A stretch of 64,000 nucleotides of DNA from CAYZXL01 sp964482435 (GCA_964482435.1 CAYZXL010000008.1:1-64000); one strand, 5' to 3'; positions 9,391 to 17,289 are shown, numbered from the stretch's first letter. Numbers and translations are program-made. Notes: generated by a model from the sequence alone, not told the origin.

Positions 9391-9848
9391 AGGTCTTCCT
9401 CGATACGAACGTCTTAGCCAGCGCGGCGGCGACTCGAGGGCTTTGCGCAGACGTTGTGCGTGCCGTCTTTGCTTCCCACGAACTCCTCCTATCAGAGGAT
9501 GTGCTAAACGAACTCAAAAAAGTTCTGAAGTCCAAGTTCGGCGTGGGGCAACGTCTCGTTGACGACTTTATCGAACTCCTAAAACAGGATGCCGTCCTGT
9601 GCCGCTGCGTTTCCCTCCCGAAGGTCAAACTGCAAGACAAGGACGATTTGCCAACCCTGGGCGCAGCGATTTCCGCCAACGCGGACGTCCTCGTGACCGG
9701 CGACAAGGAACTCCTGAACTTGCGCAGCGTTGAGAACGTCGAGATTCTCTCCCCCCGGCAATTCCATGAAAAACTCAAGGCCCAGCGTCAGCGTCGAACC
9801 CGCCCCCGCGCCCCGCGCCGCTCGCGCCGAACGCTCGGCGAAAGATGA
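9387..9848 (+). CDS. PIN-domain toxin (VapC-like RNase)
   Basis: 153 residues matching the 'PIN family putative toxin component' type. Acidic metal residues are visible: MKVFLDTNVLASAA (Asp-5), LLSEDVLNELKKVL (Glu), and later DKDDLPTLGAA with ADVLVTGDKELLNL. Such enzymes cleave RNA with Mg2+ or Mn2+ and are held inactive by their antitoxin. The gene overlaps the upstream RHH antitoxin by four bases (ATGA). The last ~20 residues (RQRRTRPRAPRRSRRTLGER) are unusually basic and extend beyond the usual domain end. The module sits between the intact and duplicated 3' ends of the 6260-8524 gene, in repeat-rich DNA, and is probably an acquired unit. Confidence 0.88.
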   Translation: MKVFLDTNVLASAAATRGLCADVVRAVFASHELLLSEDVLNELKKVLKSKFGVGQRLVDDFIELLKQDAVLCRCVSLPKVKLQDKDDLPTLGAAISANADVLVTGDKELLNLRSVENVEILSPRQFHEKLKAQRQRRTRPRAPRRSRRTLGER

Positions 9849-9866
9849 AGACCGGAAAGGACCGCT

Positions 9867-10214
9867 GTGAGCAAGAAACCGATGTCGGAAATTCTGAAAG
9901 AAATGGCACTCACCGTGTTTGTCAGACCGGAGGCCACTCCCTCTTCAGAGGCAGCGTCCGGCGCCTTGTTGTTCGCCCACGTGGCGTGGAATCGTGCCAA
10001 TGGAGACGAAATCGCAGACGCGACGTACAGATCGGTCCTCGCTGACATGGAGATTCCCAAACCGGATTTCTGGAAGGAACTCAAGTCTGACGACGCCGAA
10101 GCCATCATTCTCGAGTTGGTTGCTTACAAGAATCAGCACTACCCGCACGACTCGCGAATAGTTCTCGCCTGTAGCACAATCGGCCAGAAAGTCCGTGTCG
10201 AGTGGATTGACTGA
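9867..10214 (+). CDS. Conserved-looking hypothetical protein
   Basis: 115 residues from a GTG at 9867 with AAGGA about seven bases upstream. The protein (MSKKPMSEILKEMALTVF ... RVEWID) is soluble-looking, mixed alpha/beta, with no signal peptide, membrane span or motif I recognise. It begins 18 bp after the PIN toxin in the same direction and may share its transcript. It lies inside the segment bounded by the duplicated gene end, so it may have arrived with the toxin-antitoxin pair. Function unknown; a third component of the module is possible but not supported by any motif. Confidence 0.6.
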   Translation: MSKKPMSEILKEMALTVFVRPEATPSSEAASGALLFAHVAWNRANGDEIADATYRSVLADMEIPKPDFWKELKSDDAEAIILELVAYKNQHYPHDSRIVLACSTIGQKVRVEWID

Positions 10215-10320
10215 GACCGGGAAGCCCAACGCCCACCTGTGTCCGAGGCGGCACCACGCGCCGCCCATGCTGAACGTCAGGCTGTGGAAAGAGGGGCGAA
10301 TAGGCACCGCCCGTAACCTC

Positions 10321-10464
10321 CGCCAGGGCCAGGCCTGGGACGCATTCGTCAACGAGATGTGGGCGAAGCGCCGCCCAACCCTCCAGTCGCCAACCGACGG
10401 CTGGAAGCACAAGCACGACGACTCCTACTACCTCACCGCCCTCGCAAAGTCGCAGGAGTAGGAC
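10321..10464 (+). pseudogene. Duplicated 3' end of the 6260-8524 gene
   Basis: 144 bp aligns with 8384-8527 without gaps, about 88% identical by eye. Both encode RQGQAWDAFVNEMWAKRRP, then a conserved PTDGWK, and both finish AKSQE and a TAG stop. The match stops abruptly upstream of 10321, so only the terminal ~46 codons are present. It is either a remnant of a deleted tandem paralogue or one flank of an insertion that duplicated the gene end. Confidence 0.85.
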
Positions 10465-10855
10465 GGAGGGCTCCGGGTAACCGCAGTCCCCACCGCGACC
10501 TGGGTGCTGGCGGTTTTGTTGGAGGGGATTCATCTCACGAAGCGCAGCGAGGACCAGTCACCGAGGCAATCTCCACGCTTACGGCGACGCGGCACGTGTC
10601 GTGCCGCGAGCTATCTCCGTGACATCCTGGCCGGCCGGCATCGCCCCCCAGCATGTCCGAACCCCGCCCTTGAGACCCTGCTTTCCATCCCGCCCTGGCG
10701 AGACCCCGCCATCCCGCTCCTCTTCCGTTCCGACCGCCAGGCCGCCTGCCGGTCCGCGCAGGAATTCCTACAGACCCATCATCGCAAACAAGAGATGACA
10801 TAATGGTGGAGCTGACTTTCGCCTTGCCGGCCCCAGCCGAAAGGTGAACTCCATC
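10465..10855. other. Noncoding stretch with 75-bp repeat copy 1
   Basis: No convincing gene. A ~75-bp segment (10681-10756) recurs at 11727-11800. Near 10810-10855 an imperfect hairpin (GGAGCTGACTTTCGCC paired with CCGAAAGGTGAACTCC) lies just past the stop of the minus-strand gene 10856-11326; it has no T-tract. Confidence 0.55.
10681..10756 (+). repeat. 75-bp direct repeat, copy 1
   Basis: Shares TTTCCATCCCGCCC and CAGGCCGCCTG, with similar bases between, with 11727-11800, roughly three quarters identical by eye. The second copy abuts the integrase remnant. Confidence 0.6.
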
Positions 10856-11326
10856 TCACGCTCGGGACGTCCAGTATTTCGCCAATGTCGTCGCGAGTTT
10901 GTTCAGTGACCGAGCCACGCGTGGGCACACATATTTGTAACTCGGCACAGAGTAGCGTGGCGCACCTCGGGCCGTGATTGCAGCCACTCTTTTTGCCAGT
11001 TCAGTCAACGCACGGGTGTTCCGCGGTGTAACGGTGATTTCAAGACGGTGCTGATAAGAGCTGTCCTCTTTAGCCGCATTCTCTGTGATCCACTCCCTGA
11101 CACGTGGGCTTTCAGGGATGTTGCCGACGAGAGATAGTTCAATCTCGTTTTCGGAGATCACGGTGGCAAACATCATACAGAAATAGCCGTATAATTTGCC
11201 GTTGGAAGCGATGTCGTCATCAGTCCTGTCATCGACGATGAACCTGTCACACTTGCTTAGGTCCTTGATGCGTTTGTCGGCAAAGCCGTTGTAAGCATCA
11301 AAAAGGTGGCGCTTTAATGCATTCAT
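10856..11326 (-). CDS. Hypothetical protein beside integrase remnant
   Basis: 156 residues from the ATG at 11326 (MNALKRHLFDAYNGFADKRI), the first start with a plausible, weak GAAGAA ribosome site; the open frame upstream of it has no coding character. The protein is mixed alpha/beta, with YFCMMFATVISENEIELSLV as a hydrophobic core strand and SYQHRLEITVTPRNTRALTE as a beta-helix segment. No signal peptide, no membrane anchor and no known motif. It lies on the same strand as, and downstream of, the integron integrase remnant and is followed by an imperfect hairpin. A cassette-type orphan gene is possible. Function unknown. Confidence 0.55.
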   Translation of the reverse strand: MNALKRHLFDAYNGFADKRIKDLSKCDRFIVDDRTDDDIASNGKLYGYFCMMFATVISENEIELSLVGNIPESPRVREWITENAAKEDSSYQHRLEITVTPRNTRALTELAKRVAAITARGAPRYSVPSYKYVCPRVARSLNKLATTLAKYWTSRA

Positions 11327-11520
11327 ATGTTCTTCATCCCAACAATAATCAGACCGACCCGCATAAGACGCGGAGCTCTGGTCCCTTATGCCTACAACAC
11401 GCCTTGGGACTCGTTGCCGAATCCGTGTTAATCCCTTTGCATTCAGGTGCTCGCTGCCATCCCAGCGGCCTATCGCGGCAGCTTGTGCGGATCCGCATAG
11501 TGCAACCTCCTGAAGTGCGT

Positions 11521-11713
11521 TCAAAGCCCATCTGTTGGACAGCGAACACGCGCTGGCGCGCGGTTGAGAACATCGCTATAGACCACAGTCGTCTTAACGT
11601 CGCTATGACCCAAAAGCTCCCGGACGGTTCAAATGCCATAGCCGCTTTCGAGCAAGTGGGTGGCAAAAGAATGTCGGAAGGTCCGACAGCGGAGGTGCTT
11701 CATCACACCCGCC
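11521..11713 (-). pseudogene. Integron integrase (IntI-type tyrosine recombinase) C-terminal remnant
   Basis: On the minus strand the frame reads AGVMKHLRCRTFRHSFATHL, then LESGYGI, a TGA stop, TVRELLGHSDVKTTVVYSDV and LNRAPARVRCPTDGL before the final stop. RHSFATHLL, LLGHSDV.TT and the Tyr of VVY are the HxxR-Y region of tyrosine recombinases. The ending VLNRxxxxVRxPxDxL is characteristic of integron integrases rather than XerC/XerD. The internal TGA replaces the expected CGA (Arg of GYDIRTV), a single nonsense change. The His of the HxxR box is Arg. No homology is visible upstream, where the 75-bp repeat begins. The gene is dead. Confidence 0.8.
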
Positions 11714-11726
11714 CATAGCACCTTGT

Positions 11727-11800
11727 TTTCCATCCCGCCCCGACGGGACCTCGACATCCCGGTCCTCTTTTCACCCCTCCGGCAGGCCGCCTGGAGGTCC
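11727..11800 (+). repeat. 75-bp direct repeat, copy 2
   Basis: Second copy of the 10681-10756 segment; it lies at the broken N-terminal side of the integrase remnant and about 40 bp from an attC-like hairpin. Confidence 0.6.
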
Positions 11801-11841
11801 CTGGAGCGATGCCCGCAGAGGCATGCACGACAGGAACACAT

Positions 11842-11914
11842 GGCACAACGTCACTGGTGACCACCGCGAAACTTGCTCACCGCTTTCGCGTCCGGGTCAA
11901 CCGCCTTGTTGGCC
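11842..11914 (-). repeat. attC-like imperfect palindrome
   Basis: On the minus strand GGCCAAC at one end can pair with GTTGTGCC at the other, CGGTTGACC with GGTCACC (one extra base on one arm), and CGCGAAA with TTTCGCG around a 12-base loop. Outer AAC/GTT boxes, an inner pair of arms and an extrahelical base are the layout of integron attC sites. The outer box fits the RYYYAAC/GTTRRRY consensus only partly. The stop codon of the 11897-12376 gene lies inside it, as is usual for cassette genes. Confidence 0.45.
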
Positions 11915-12376
11915 ATCCTTTGGGCCGCTGTTCTCTTCTGCTGTGCCTTCATCAACATGAAACCCTATCCGTCTGGGCTTGCGGTTCTCTTCTTTCGGCA
12001 CCTTGGCCGCCGTGAACAGAACAGATAGCTGAGACACGTGTTGGACCAGTCGCACACGCTGGTGTGTATCGACATTTACGCCATCAAAGGTAATGAAGTA
12101 GGGGTTGTGATATCCCACGTCGTCAATGGCAACGATTACTCTTGTCCCAAACGAGGCCAAATACGCCGCTATTTCTTCGTCCGGCTGAATTGTGGCTTCA
12201 AACTCCTCGATTTGAGCAACAAGACGCTCAAACATCACGTGTGCATAGCCGAGATCAACGGCTTGGCGTTCGCGCCTCTCACGTTCAATCGCGGCGAAGT
12301 CGATCTTCGGAAATTGCGGGACTCCGAAGTTGATGCCCGGCACTTTGGGTAGCTCCCACTTGAATCGGTCGCTCAT
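11897..12376 (-). CDS. Hypothetical protein, DUF6173-like (tentative)
   Basis: 159 residues from the ATG at 12376, preceded by AGGAG at five bases. The first 35 residues are rich in Pro and aromatics (FKWELPKVPGINFGVPQFPK), then a charged helix (FAAIERERRERQA) leads into an alpha/beta domain ending with VRLVQHVSQLSVLF. The pattern HMxERLxxxIxxFE ... GYHNPYFITFDG ... LIQHVSQL recalls DUF6173, from memory only. The C-terminal tail (DEGTAEENSGPKDGQQGG) is disordered. There is no signal peptide or membrane span. Its stop lies within an attC-like hairpin near an integron integrase remnant, so it may be a stranded gene cassette. Function unknown. Confidence 0.65.
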   Translation of the reverse strand: MSDRFKWELPKVPGINFGVPQFPKIDFAAIERERRERQAVDLGYAHVMFERLVAQIEEFEATIQPDEEIAAYLASFGTRVIVAIDDVGYHNPYFITFDGVNVDTHQRVRLVQHVSQLSVLFTAAKVPKEENRKPRRIGFHVDEGTAEENSGPKDGQQGG

Positions 12377-12803
12377 ATGTTCTCCTTTAGCACAGCGCCT
12401 CGGCTAACCGGCGGTGATGCAGCGGCAGACCCAACCATCCTACGGTTCACCCAGTTGTTCGCCAGTTTCCGTCAGCCCAAAGCGTACCAACCCCGATGAC
12501 TTGACTCCTCCTCTGCGCCCTGTGCCGAGGCTTCTGAAAAGTGGTGAGGTGTTCTGGAGGCTGAACCGTCCTTTTGACGATTTGCCTTCCTCCCATAGGG
12601 GGCGCTGGGGTTCCCGCATATCTCCTTAAAAACATTTGACCCCTCTTTGCAGAAAAGGTGGCCTCGACTATGGGGCCATTAGTATGCCCTTTTCCGGCGC
12701 GCTGTCAAGCGCAATGTGTCGGAACTCGCGCCGCGCCCCCCGCCGCCGTGCCAAGAGGAAGAGACGGTGAGCCATGAGCAAAGTATTCCTGTTTCATGGC
12801 AAT

Positions 12804-12832
12804 TGACAAATGACAGACCATACGCTATAATC
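12804..12832 (+). promoter_or_regulatory. Perfect-consensus sigma-70 promoter
   Basis: TTGACA (12804-12809), exactly 17 bp, then TATAAT (12827-12832). Both hexamers match consensus at all six positions. The predicted transcript starts near 12839, about 690 bases before the DUF11 gene, and its first bases form a hairpin. Confidence 0.75.
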
Positions 12833-12847
12833 CTGTCAAGAACTGAT

Positions 12848-12866
12848 GAAGCCCTCTTCGGGCTTC
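12848..12866 (+). ncRNA. 5' hairpin of a possible noncoding RNA or long leader
   Basis: GAAGCCC-TCTTC-GGGCTTC gives a perfect 7-bp stem with a 5-base loop, about 9 bases after the predicted start of the 12804-12832 promoter. AACGGCGGCAAAAA follows, without a T-tract. Only the hairpin is visible; RNA length and role are unknown. Confidence 0.35.
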
Positions 12867-13136
12867 AACGGCGGCAAAAACATCGTTCTTCTCAGGAGGA
12901 CTCGGAACGCATGGGCCATTGCAGGTTCGCGGCAAACGCCCCACGAAACGACCTCAGTTTGACCCCACCGACTCGCTGTGCCTCCTTTGTGTCTCTGGGG
13001 ATTCCCTTTTTTTGCGTTCATCCGCCCGCCGGCGCCTGCGCACCCTGTGCCAGCCTCCTCCTGCGATCCGCGACCTCCGCCAAGCCTCAGCATCCCGACA
13101 GGCCAGCGCGTTCATCTTCGCTTTCCCGTGTCTTCC

Positions 13137-13164
13137 CAATCCGCAATCCGCAATCCGCAATCCG
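13137..13164 (+). repeat. CAATCCG tandem repeat
   Basis: Four complete 7-bp units followed by a partial diverged unit. Too short and without spacers, so not CRISPR. Confidence 0.85.
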
Positions 13165-13527
13165 AAATCCCCACCTGGGCCTTTTCCACACAATGCCCTA
13201 TCGTCCCATCCACTTATACCGCAGGTCGTTATGCCAAATTCCTCAGGCGAAAAAAGGCCCAAAAAGGCCCACTTTTTCGCCCGTCTCATTTTTTATATGC
13301 GACTCCCGATCCCCTCTCTGCGTTCTCCGCGACCTCTGCGGTTTCCCTCAAGATCCAATCAACGTCTTGCCACATCCAACCCGCGCTGGTACGATTGCGC
13401 CGGAACCCACGTCAGCAAGGCGATGGAACCCAGCACCCCGGTTTGCTCGCATCGGCAGAGCACAGGGCTTGACCTGCCAATGCAGCGGTCCTGGTTTTGT
13501 GAACGACGCCCGCGGAGCGCACCAGAG

Positions 13528-14664
13528 ATGAAAAAGCTGAATGTTGCTGCCTGTATTCTTCTGTTTTGTGCGCTTGCGCTCCCGTGTTTCGCCACGGTGA
13601 TTCCGGTGGACCTCAGGACGTTTACCGTGTATGGCGACGCGACGGTCAGTGCTGACGGCTCATCTGCTGATATCAATGCGAGTGTATCGGCGCCAGACAT
13701 GGTGCTGGCAGGGGGGCTGAAGAATTACTCTCTTGCGGTGCCGGCGAACGCCCTGACGATAGAGTTCGATTACTCGTTTGCACCCGCGTCAAGCTCAAAC
13801 GTCCGTGTGTTCCTTCATTGCGTCCTTAGTGACGTTGCCGGCGCACATCTCGAGGTCATTTTCGACACCTCAATATCGGGCACGCAGGAATGGGACGTAT
13901 CGTGGCACCACTTCCCGAACAACACCGCCATGGTGGAGTTCTATCTCTCCACTTCTATTGACTGGCGGCCGGGCGCCCCTTTTGCCCCAGGCGGCGGAAG
14001 CGCGACCATCAGCAATCTGAGGATAACGGATTCGGAACCGTACCGGGCTGACCTCGAGGTGTACATGGCGGTGACCAACCTCACTCCTGATGAAGGCGAC
14101 ACAATGACCTTTACGGCGACGGTTTTCAATCACGGCCCGGACAGTGCCACTGGAATAGCCGTTGCCGATGTAATCCCGTCAGGGGTGACCTACGTTTCAC
14201 ACGTGGTGGTGCAGGGGAGCCACAATCCCGCTACTGGTACGTGGGATGTCGGGAGCCTCGCCAATGGCGGCAGTGTTGGTCTGGCTATTGATGTGAAAAT
14301 TGATCTCGGCACTTTCGGTAATGCAATCACCTACACTGCCAGCGTGGTTGCTGCGGACCAGATGGACCCGGATGTGTCTAACAACAGTGCTGCCGAGTCC
14401 ATCACGGTCCGGGGCCTGGCGGACTTCAAAATCGTGGAGATGCGAACGACGCCCGAAGGCCAGATTGACCTCAAATGGTACAGCGCCCCCGACCGCAATT
14501 ACGTCGTCTGCTCATCCGGCGTGATCGGCGCTGACACATGGTGGTTTGAGGCAAGTGTCCCCTCCCAGGGGGTGACAACATCCTGGAGGGACACGACCCC
14601 GCCTTCCGGCGGGGCGGCGCCTTCCGGCGCCATGAAATTCTATCGGATCGAGATGGTGGAATGA
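13528..14664 (+). CDS. Secreted DUF11-repeat protein
   Basis: 378 residues from the ATG at 13528, which opens a Sec signal peptide (MKKLNVAACILLFCALALPCFA). The longer in-frame start upstream runs through repeat DNA and would bury the signal. Residues ~25-170 form a beta-sandwich (TIEFDYSFAPASSSNVRVFL). Residues ~175-290 are a DUF11 (conserved repeat, Ig-like) domain: ADLEVYMAVTNLTPDEGDTM, ATVFNHGPDSATGIAVADVI, PSGVTYVS and DPDVSNNSA. The C-terminal ~85 residues (FKIVEMRTTPEGQIDLKWYS ... MKFYRIEMVE) resemble the short terminal module also seen at the end of the 61452-64000 protein, which finishes MRFYKVTVY. The protein is expected at the cell surface or outside the cell; no enzymatic motif is present. 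Confidence 0.82.
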   Translation: MKKLNVAACILLFCALALPCFATVIPVDLRTFTVYGDATVSADGSSADINASVSAPDMVLAGGLKNYSLAVPANALTIEFDYSFAPASSSNVRVFLHCVLSDVAGAHLEVIFDTSISGTQEWDVSWHHFPNNTAMVEFYLSTSIDWRPGAPFAPGGGSATISNLRITDSEPYRADLEVYMAVTNLTPDEGDTMTFTATVFNHGPDSATGIAVADVIPSGVTYVSHVVVQGSHNPATGTWDVGSLANGGSVGLAIDVKIDLGTFGNAITYTASVVAADQMDPDVSNNSAAESITVRGLADFKIVEMRTTPEGQIDLKWYSAPDRNYVVCSSGVIGADTWWFEASVPSQGVTTSWRDTTPPSGGAAPSGAMKFYRIEMVE

Positions 14665-14713
14665 CCGGCAGGTCATTTAGCACCAACCGACATCATCTGG
14701 TGATGCTCTGGGC

Positions 14714-14839
14714 GGGTGCGGCTGTATTTTGGTGGCATGGGCATCTTGCCCATGTCAATCCCGCCCCGCGTTCCGCGGGGGACCACGATAGGAGCTCAGG
14801 TCGAGGCTCCAAATCCGCCACGGATCCGCAGCGACACCC
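14714..14839 (+). mobile_element. Small inverted-repeat element (MITE-like), copy A
   Basis: Starts GGGTGCGGCTG and ends CAGCGACACCC (9 of 11 bases match the family terminus CAGCCGCACCC). The first ~40 bp are identical in reverse complement to the copy at 55297-55434. No target duplication is recognisable (CTCTGGGC against ATCCGTGG). It lies just after the DUF11 gene. Confidence 0.6.
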
Positions 14840-14910
14840 ATCCGTGGCGCGGGTGCAAAAAGTCGCGCCGGGGAGAACACCGAGGGTCGCTTCCGGAGAG
14901 AGGTTGAGAG

Positions 14911-16002
14911 TTGTTCATCTACGAAAGATACATTCTGAAGAAGCTTGTGGTGGTATTTGTTCTGACGGTTGTGTTTTTCACGGTGTTTCTTTTTGTGTTC
15001 AACATCTTCCGAATCGCGAAGCATCTTGCGGCGGGTCTGCAATTCTCGCTTGTTCTGCGGCTTTTCGTCTATCTCGTCCCATCACTCTTAGGCTTCTCGA
15101 TTCCTCTTGGGACGCTGGTGGCGTGCCTTCTGGTGTATGGGAAGCTTTCGGCTCAGAACGAGATTCTGGCTCTCAGGGTGAGCGGAGTGAGCCTCTATCG
15201 GACGGCTTCGGCGATGGCGATGCTTGGGGTGGCGACGTTTTTCCTGGCGCTTTTCGTTTTCGGGGTGGTTTCGCCGAGGGCTAAGTATGCCGTGCGGAAA
15301 CTCCGGACGGAGCTCGGGAGCATCAACCCGCTTTTCCTATTTGAGCCGGGAGAGACGACAAAGATCGGGGATTACAGCTTTTCTCTGGGGAAAAAGCATG
15401 GGAATCGCCTTTACGACCTGGGGATCGTCCACGTGAGCAAGGAACGCGTGACGATGTGGATTCACGCACAAAAGGGCACCATGACGCACAATCCTAAGTC
15501 GGGGACGATTTCTCTGAGGCTGGAGAAAGTGGACTCGTTGATGCGCAAACGCGCTGGAAGCGAAGTCTGGGAGATGCCTGCGGAGGTCATGGAGATCGAA
15601 TTTGACCTGACGAAGGCGCTCCAGAAGTTCGAGAGGAAAAAGGAGGAGGACGACATGACGCTTCGAGAGCTCCAGGCGAGAATGAAAATCGCCGGAGACA
15701 CGGGGGAGGATGCGGCCGTTTACCAGATGGAATTCCACAAGAGGCTTGTGTTCTCGTTCGCGTGCCTTTCCTTTGCAATGATTGGCACGCCTCTGGGAAT
15801 GAGAATTCGTCGCGGCGAGAAGACGGTTGGGGCTGCGATAGGGATAGCCCTGGCAATGTCCTTTTACACAGTGGTCATGTTCGCGGAAAGGCTCAAGGTC
15901 GGTTCGGGTCCTTATCCCCAGATTCTGATGTGGTCGCCGAACGCGGTTCTCGTGTTACTTGGGATGCTTTTCTTTCGGAAGACTCAACGGGGCCTGCGCT
16001 GA
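14911..16002 (+). CDS. lptF: LptF/LptG family permease (LptF position)
   Basis: 363 residues. One of the two membrane permeases of the LptB2FG ABC transporter that extracts lipopolysaccharide from the inner membrane for export. Three N-terminal membrane spans are visible (VVVFVLTVVFFTVFLFVFNI, LVLRLFVYLVPSLLGFSIPL, and the span after SVSLYRTASAM). A periplasmic beta-jellyroll of ~150 residues follows (NRLYDLGIVHVSKERVTMWI), then three C-terminal spans ending before FRKTQRGLR. The start is a TTG with a GAGAGG-rich site upstream; LFIYERYILKKL matches the family's usual beginning. The homologous lptG begins 2 bp after the stop, so both are co-translated. The ATPase LptB is not in this window. 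Assignment as LptF rather than LptG rests on gene order. Confidence 0.85.
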   Translation: MFIYERYILKKLVVVFVLTVVFFTVFLFVFNIFRIAKHLAAGLQFSLVLRLFVYLVPSLLGFSIPLGTLVACLLVYGKLSAQNEILALRVSGVSLYRTASAMAMLGVATFFLALFVFGVVSPRAKYAVRKLRTELGSINPLFLFEPGETTKIGDYSFSLGKKHGNRLYDLGIVHVSKERVTMWIHAQKGTMTHNPKSGTISLRLEKVDSLMRKRAGSEVWEMPAEVMEIEFDLTKALQKFERKKEEDDMTLRELQARMKIAGDTGEDAAVYQMEFHKRLVFSFACLSFAMIGTPLGMRIRRGEKTVGAAIGIALAMSFYTVVMFAERLKVGSGPYPQILMWSPNAVLVLLGMLFFRKTQRGLR

Positions 16003-16004
16003 AA

Positions 16005-17066
16005 ATGAAGCTCATTGACAGGCACATTCTGCGGAACTTCCTGATTCCATTCGTTTACATTCTGGTGACGCTCCTGGGGCTGTTCCTCGTTTACGACATT
16101 TCAAGCAAGACAGCCCGATTTCTCAAGCATCAGGTGCCGATTCTCACAATCATCAACTTCTATTCTCTGTACGTTCCGCAACTGATTGCGCTGGGCTTGC
16201 CGATGGTGACGCTGTTGGCGGTCGTTCTGGGAGTGGGGAGGATGAGCAAGAACAATGAAATCACGGCGATGAGGGCGTGCGGGGTGAGCCTGTTGCGGAT
16301 AGCGTCGCCGCTTTTTGTCGTAGGACTTCTTTTGACGGGACTGAGCTTTTTTCTATTCGAGAAGGTCGTTACGAGAACCTACGGGGAAACCAAGAGGTTC
16401 GAGGAAGCGCTGAAGGGGAGAAAAGTCGGGCGGGACGTCATCGAATCGGGGTATCTCCCGACGGACGAGAAAGGGTCTCGCCTCGGGTTCGTCCGGTTCT
16501 TTCCGAAGCAGAAGAGATTTGAGGATATATCCTGGCAGACGGAGATGGATAACCCGAAGGGGAAGGTTACCATCACGGCGCGGGAGGCGAGATGGATCGA
16601 GGACTCGTGGTGGGCGTTCGGAGCAAATGTCAAGTTTCCTGACGGCAGACACAGGTGGGGCTATCCGAAAATGAGGATGTACGAGTGGGATTTCCGGCCG
16701 GAGGAGGTGACCGGCGAAAGGCTCGATGGGGAAATGAGCTTTGCGGAACTGCAAAAGAACATCAGGAGATACGGCGCGACGCCCCAGAAAGTCAAGAGGC
16801 TTGAGGTGGAGCTTCACCGCCGGATGGCTTTACCGGTTCTGAATTTGCTGGTTGTTGCCGTGGCTTTGCCTTTCGGGTTGAAAGGAGGGAAACGCGGCGG
16901 CAGCGTGGCGGTGGGGGTCGGGATTTCGATGCTCTTGTGCGTAGCGTATTATGGACTGAGCGTCCTTCTTTCCCTGTTCAATCAGTGGCCGCCGTGGCTG
17001 ACCGTCTGGTTGCCAAACGTACTTTTCGGGCTTGGAGGTGGGATCGCGACCATCCGGATGCGCTGA
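16005..17066 (+). CDS. lptG: LptF/LptG family permease (LptG position)
   Basis: 353 residues from the ATG at 16005, two bases after the lptF stop; MKLIDRHILRNFLIPF is the canonical LptG-type start. A longer upstream frame overlapping lptF is rejected. Layout: membrane spans at about residues 12-35, 55-80 and 100-120, the periplasmic jellyroll (LGFVRFFPKQKRFEDISWQT ... GANVKFPDG), then three C-terminal spans (LALPVLNLLVVAVALPFGL-like, VAVGVGISMLLCVAYYG, VWLPNVLFGLGGGIA). It should form the LptF-LptG heterodimer that hands lipopolysaccharide to LptC. The SFAELQKNIRRYGATPQKVK segment just before the last spans is the family's coupling-helix region. This pair supports an outer membrane in the host. 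Confidence 0.88.
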   Translation: MKLIDRHILRNFLIPFVYILVTLLGLFLVYDISSKTARFLKHQVPILTIINFYSLYVPQLIALGLPMVTLLAVVLGVGRMSKNNEITAMRACGVSLLRIASPLFVVGLLLTGLSFFLFEKVVTRTYGETKRFEEALKGRKVGRDVIESGYLPTDEKGSRLGFVRFFPKQKRFEDISWQTEMDNPKGKVTITAREARWIEDSWWAFGANVKFPDGRHRWGYPKMRMYEWDFRPEEVTGERLDGEMSFAELQKNIRRYGATPQKVKRLEVELHRRMALPVLNLLVVAVALPFGLKGGKRGGSVAVGVGISMLLCVAYYGLSVLLSLFNQWPPWLTVWLPNVLFGLGGGIATIRMR

Positions 17067-17102
17067 GCGAAGGGCATGTGGCGAGGGGAGCTGGAGACTT
17101 CC

Positions 17103-17211
17103 CGACAGGATTGACAGGATTTTGCGGATGCCACGCCTGTCATATGGCGCCGCCCATGGGCGGCCTGGATACCCCGGCCGGGCACGCAATCCCGTCAATC
17201 CCGTCATCCTG
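17103..17211. repeat. AATCCTGT-type repeats in inverted arrangement
   Basis: CGACAGGATTGACAGGATT (17103-17121) and AATCCCGTCAATCCCGTC (from 17188) face each other. Similar pieces recur at 45172-45232 and 55516-55536. No gene in the 223 bp between lptG and the lipoprotein. Confidence 0.6.
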
Positions 17212-17289
17212 CCCAGGTAGTTACGAGATCGGGCTTACGAATCAAAGCACTGAGCGGACGGATGCATGGCCGGCGATGCGCGGCCTGCG

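Larger units (their letters stand above)
12377..13527. other. 1.15-kb noncoding stretch with strong promoter and repeats
   Basis: Open frames run through here (for example in frame with the next gene), but they lack ribosome sites and are built from repeats. The stretch holds a perfect sigma-70 promoter (12804-12832), a short hairpin just after it (12848-12866), a CAATCCG tandem repeat (13137-13164) and a TCTGCGxTCTCCGCG-type repeat near 13316-13345 that recurs near 45234-45266. Confidence 0.65.

Noticed and set aside
10810..10855. Hairpin after the 10856-11326 gene as a terminator or attC site
   Set aside because: The stem is imperfect, no T-tract follows, and the AAC/GTT boxes of attC are absent.
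13137..13168. Possible CRISPR-like repeat
   Set aside because: Units are 7 bp with no spacers; a simple tandem repeat. No CRISPR array or cas gene is visible anywhere in the window.
12716..13531. Plus-strand frame and the in-frame extension of the DUF11 gene to 12919
   Set aside because: Built from CAATCCG and TCTGCGG repeats, no ribosome site, and it would hide the signal peptide starting at 13528.
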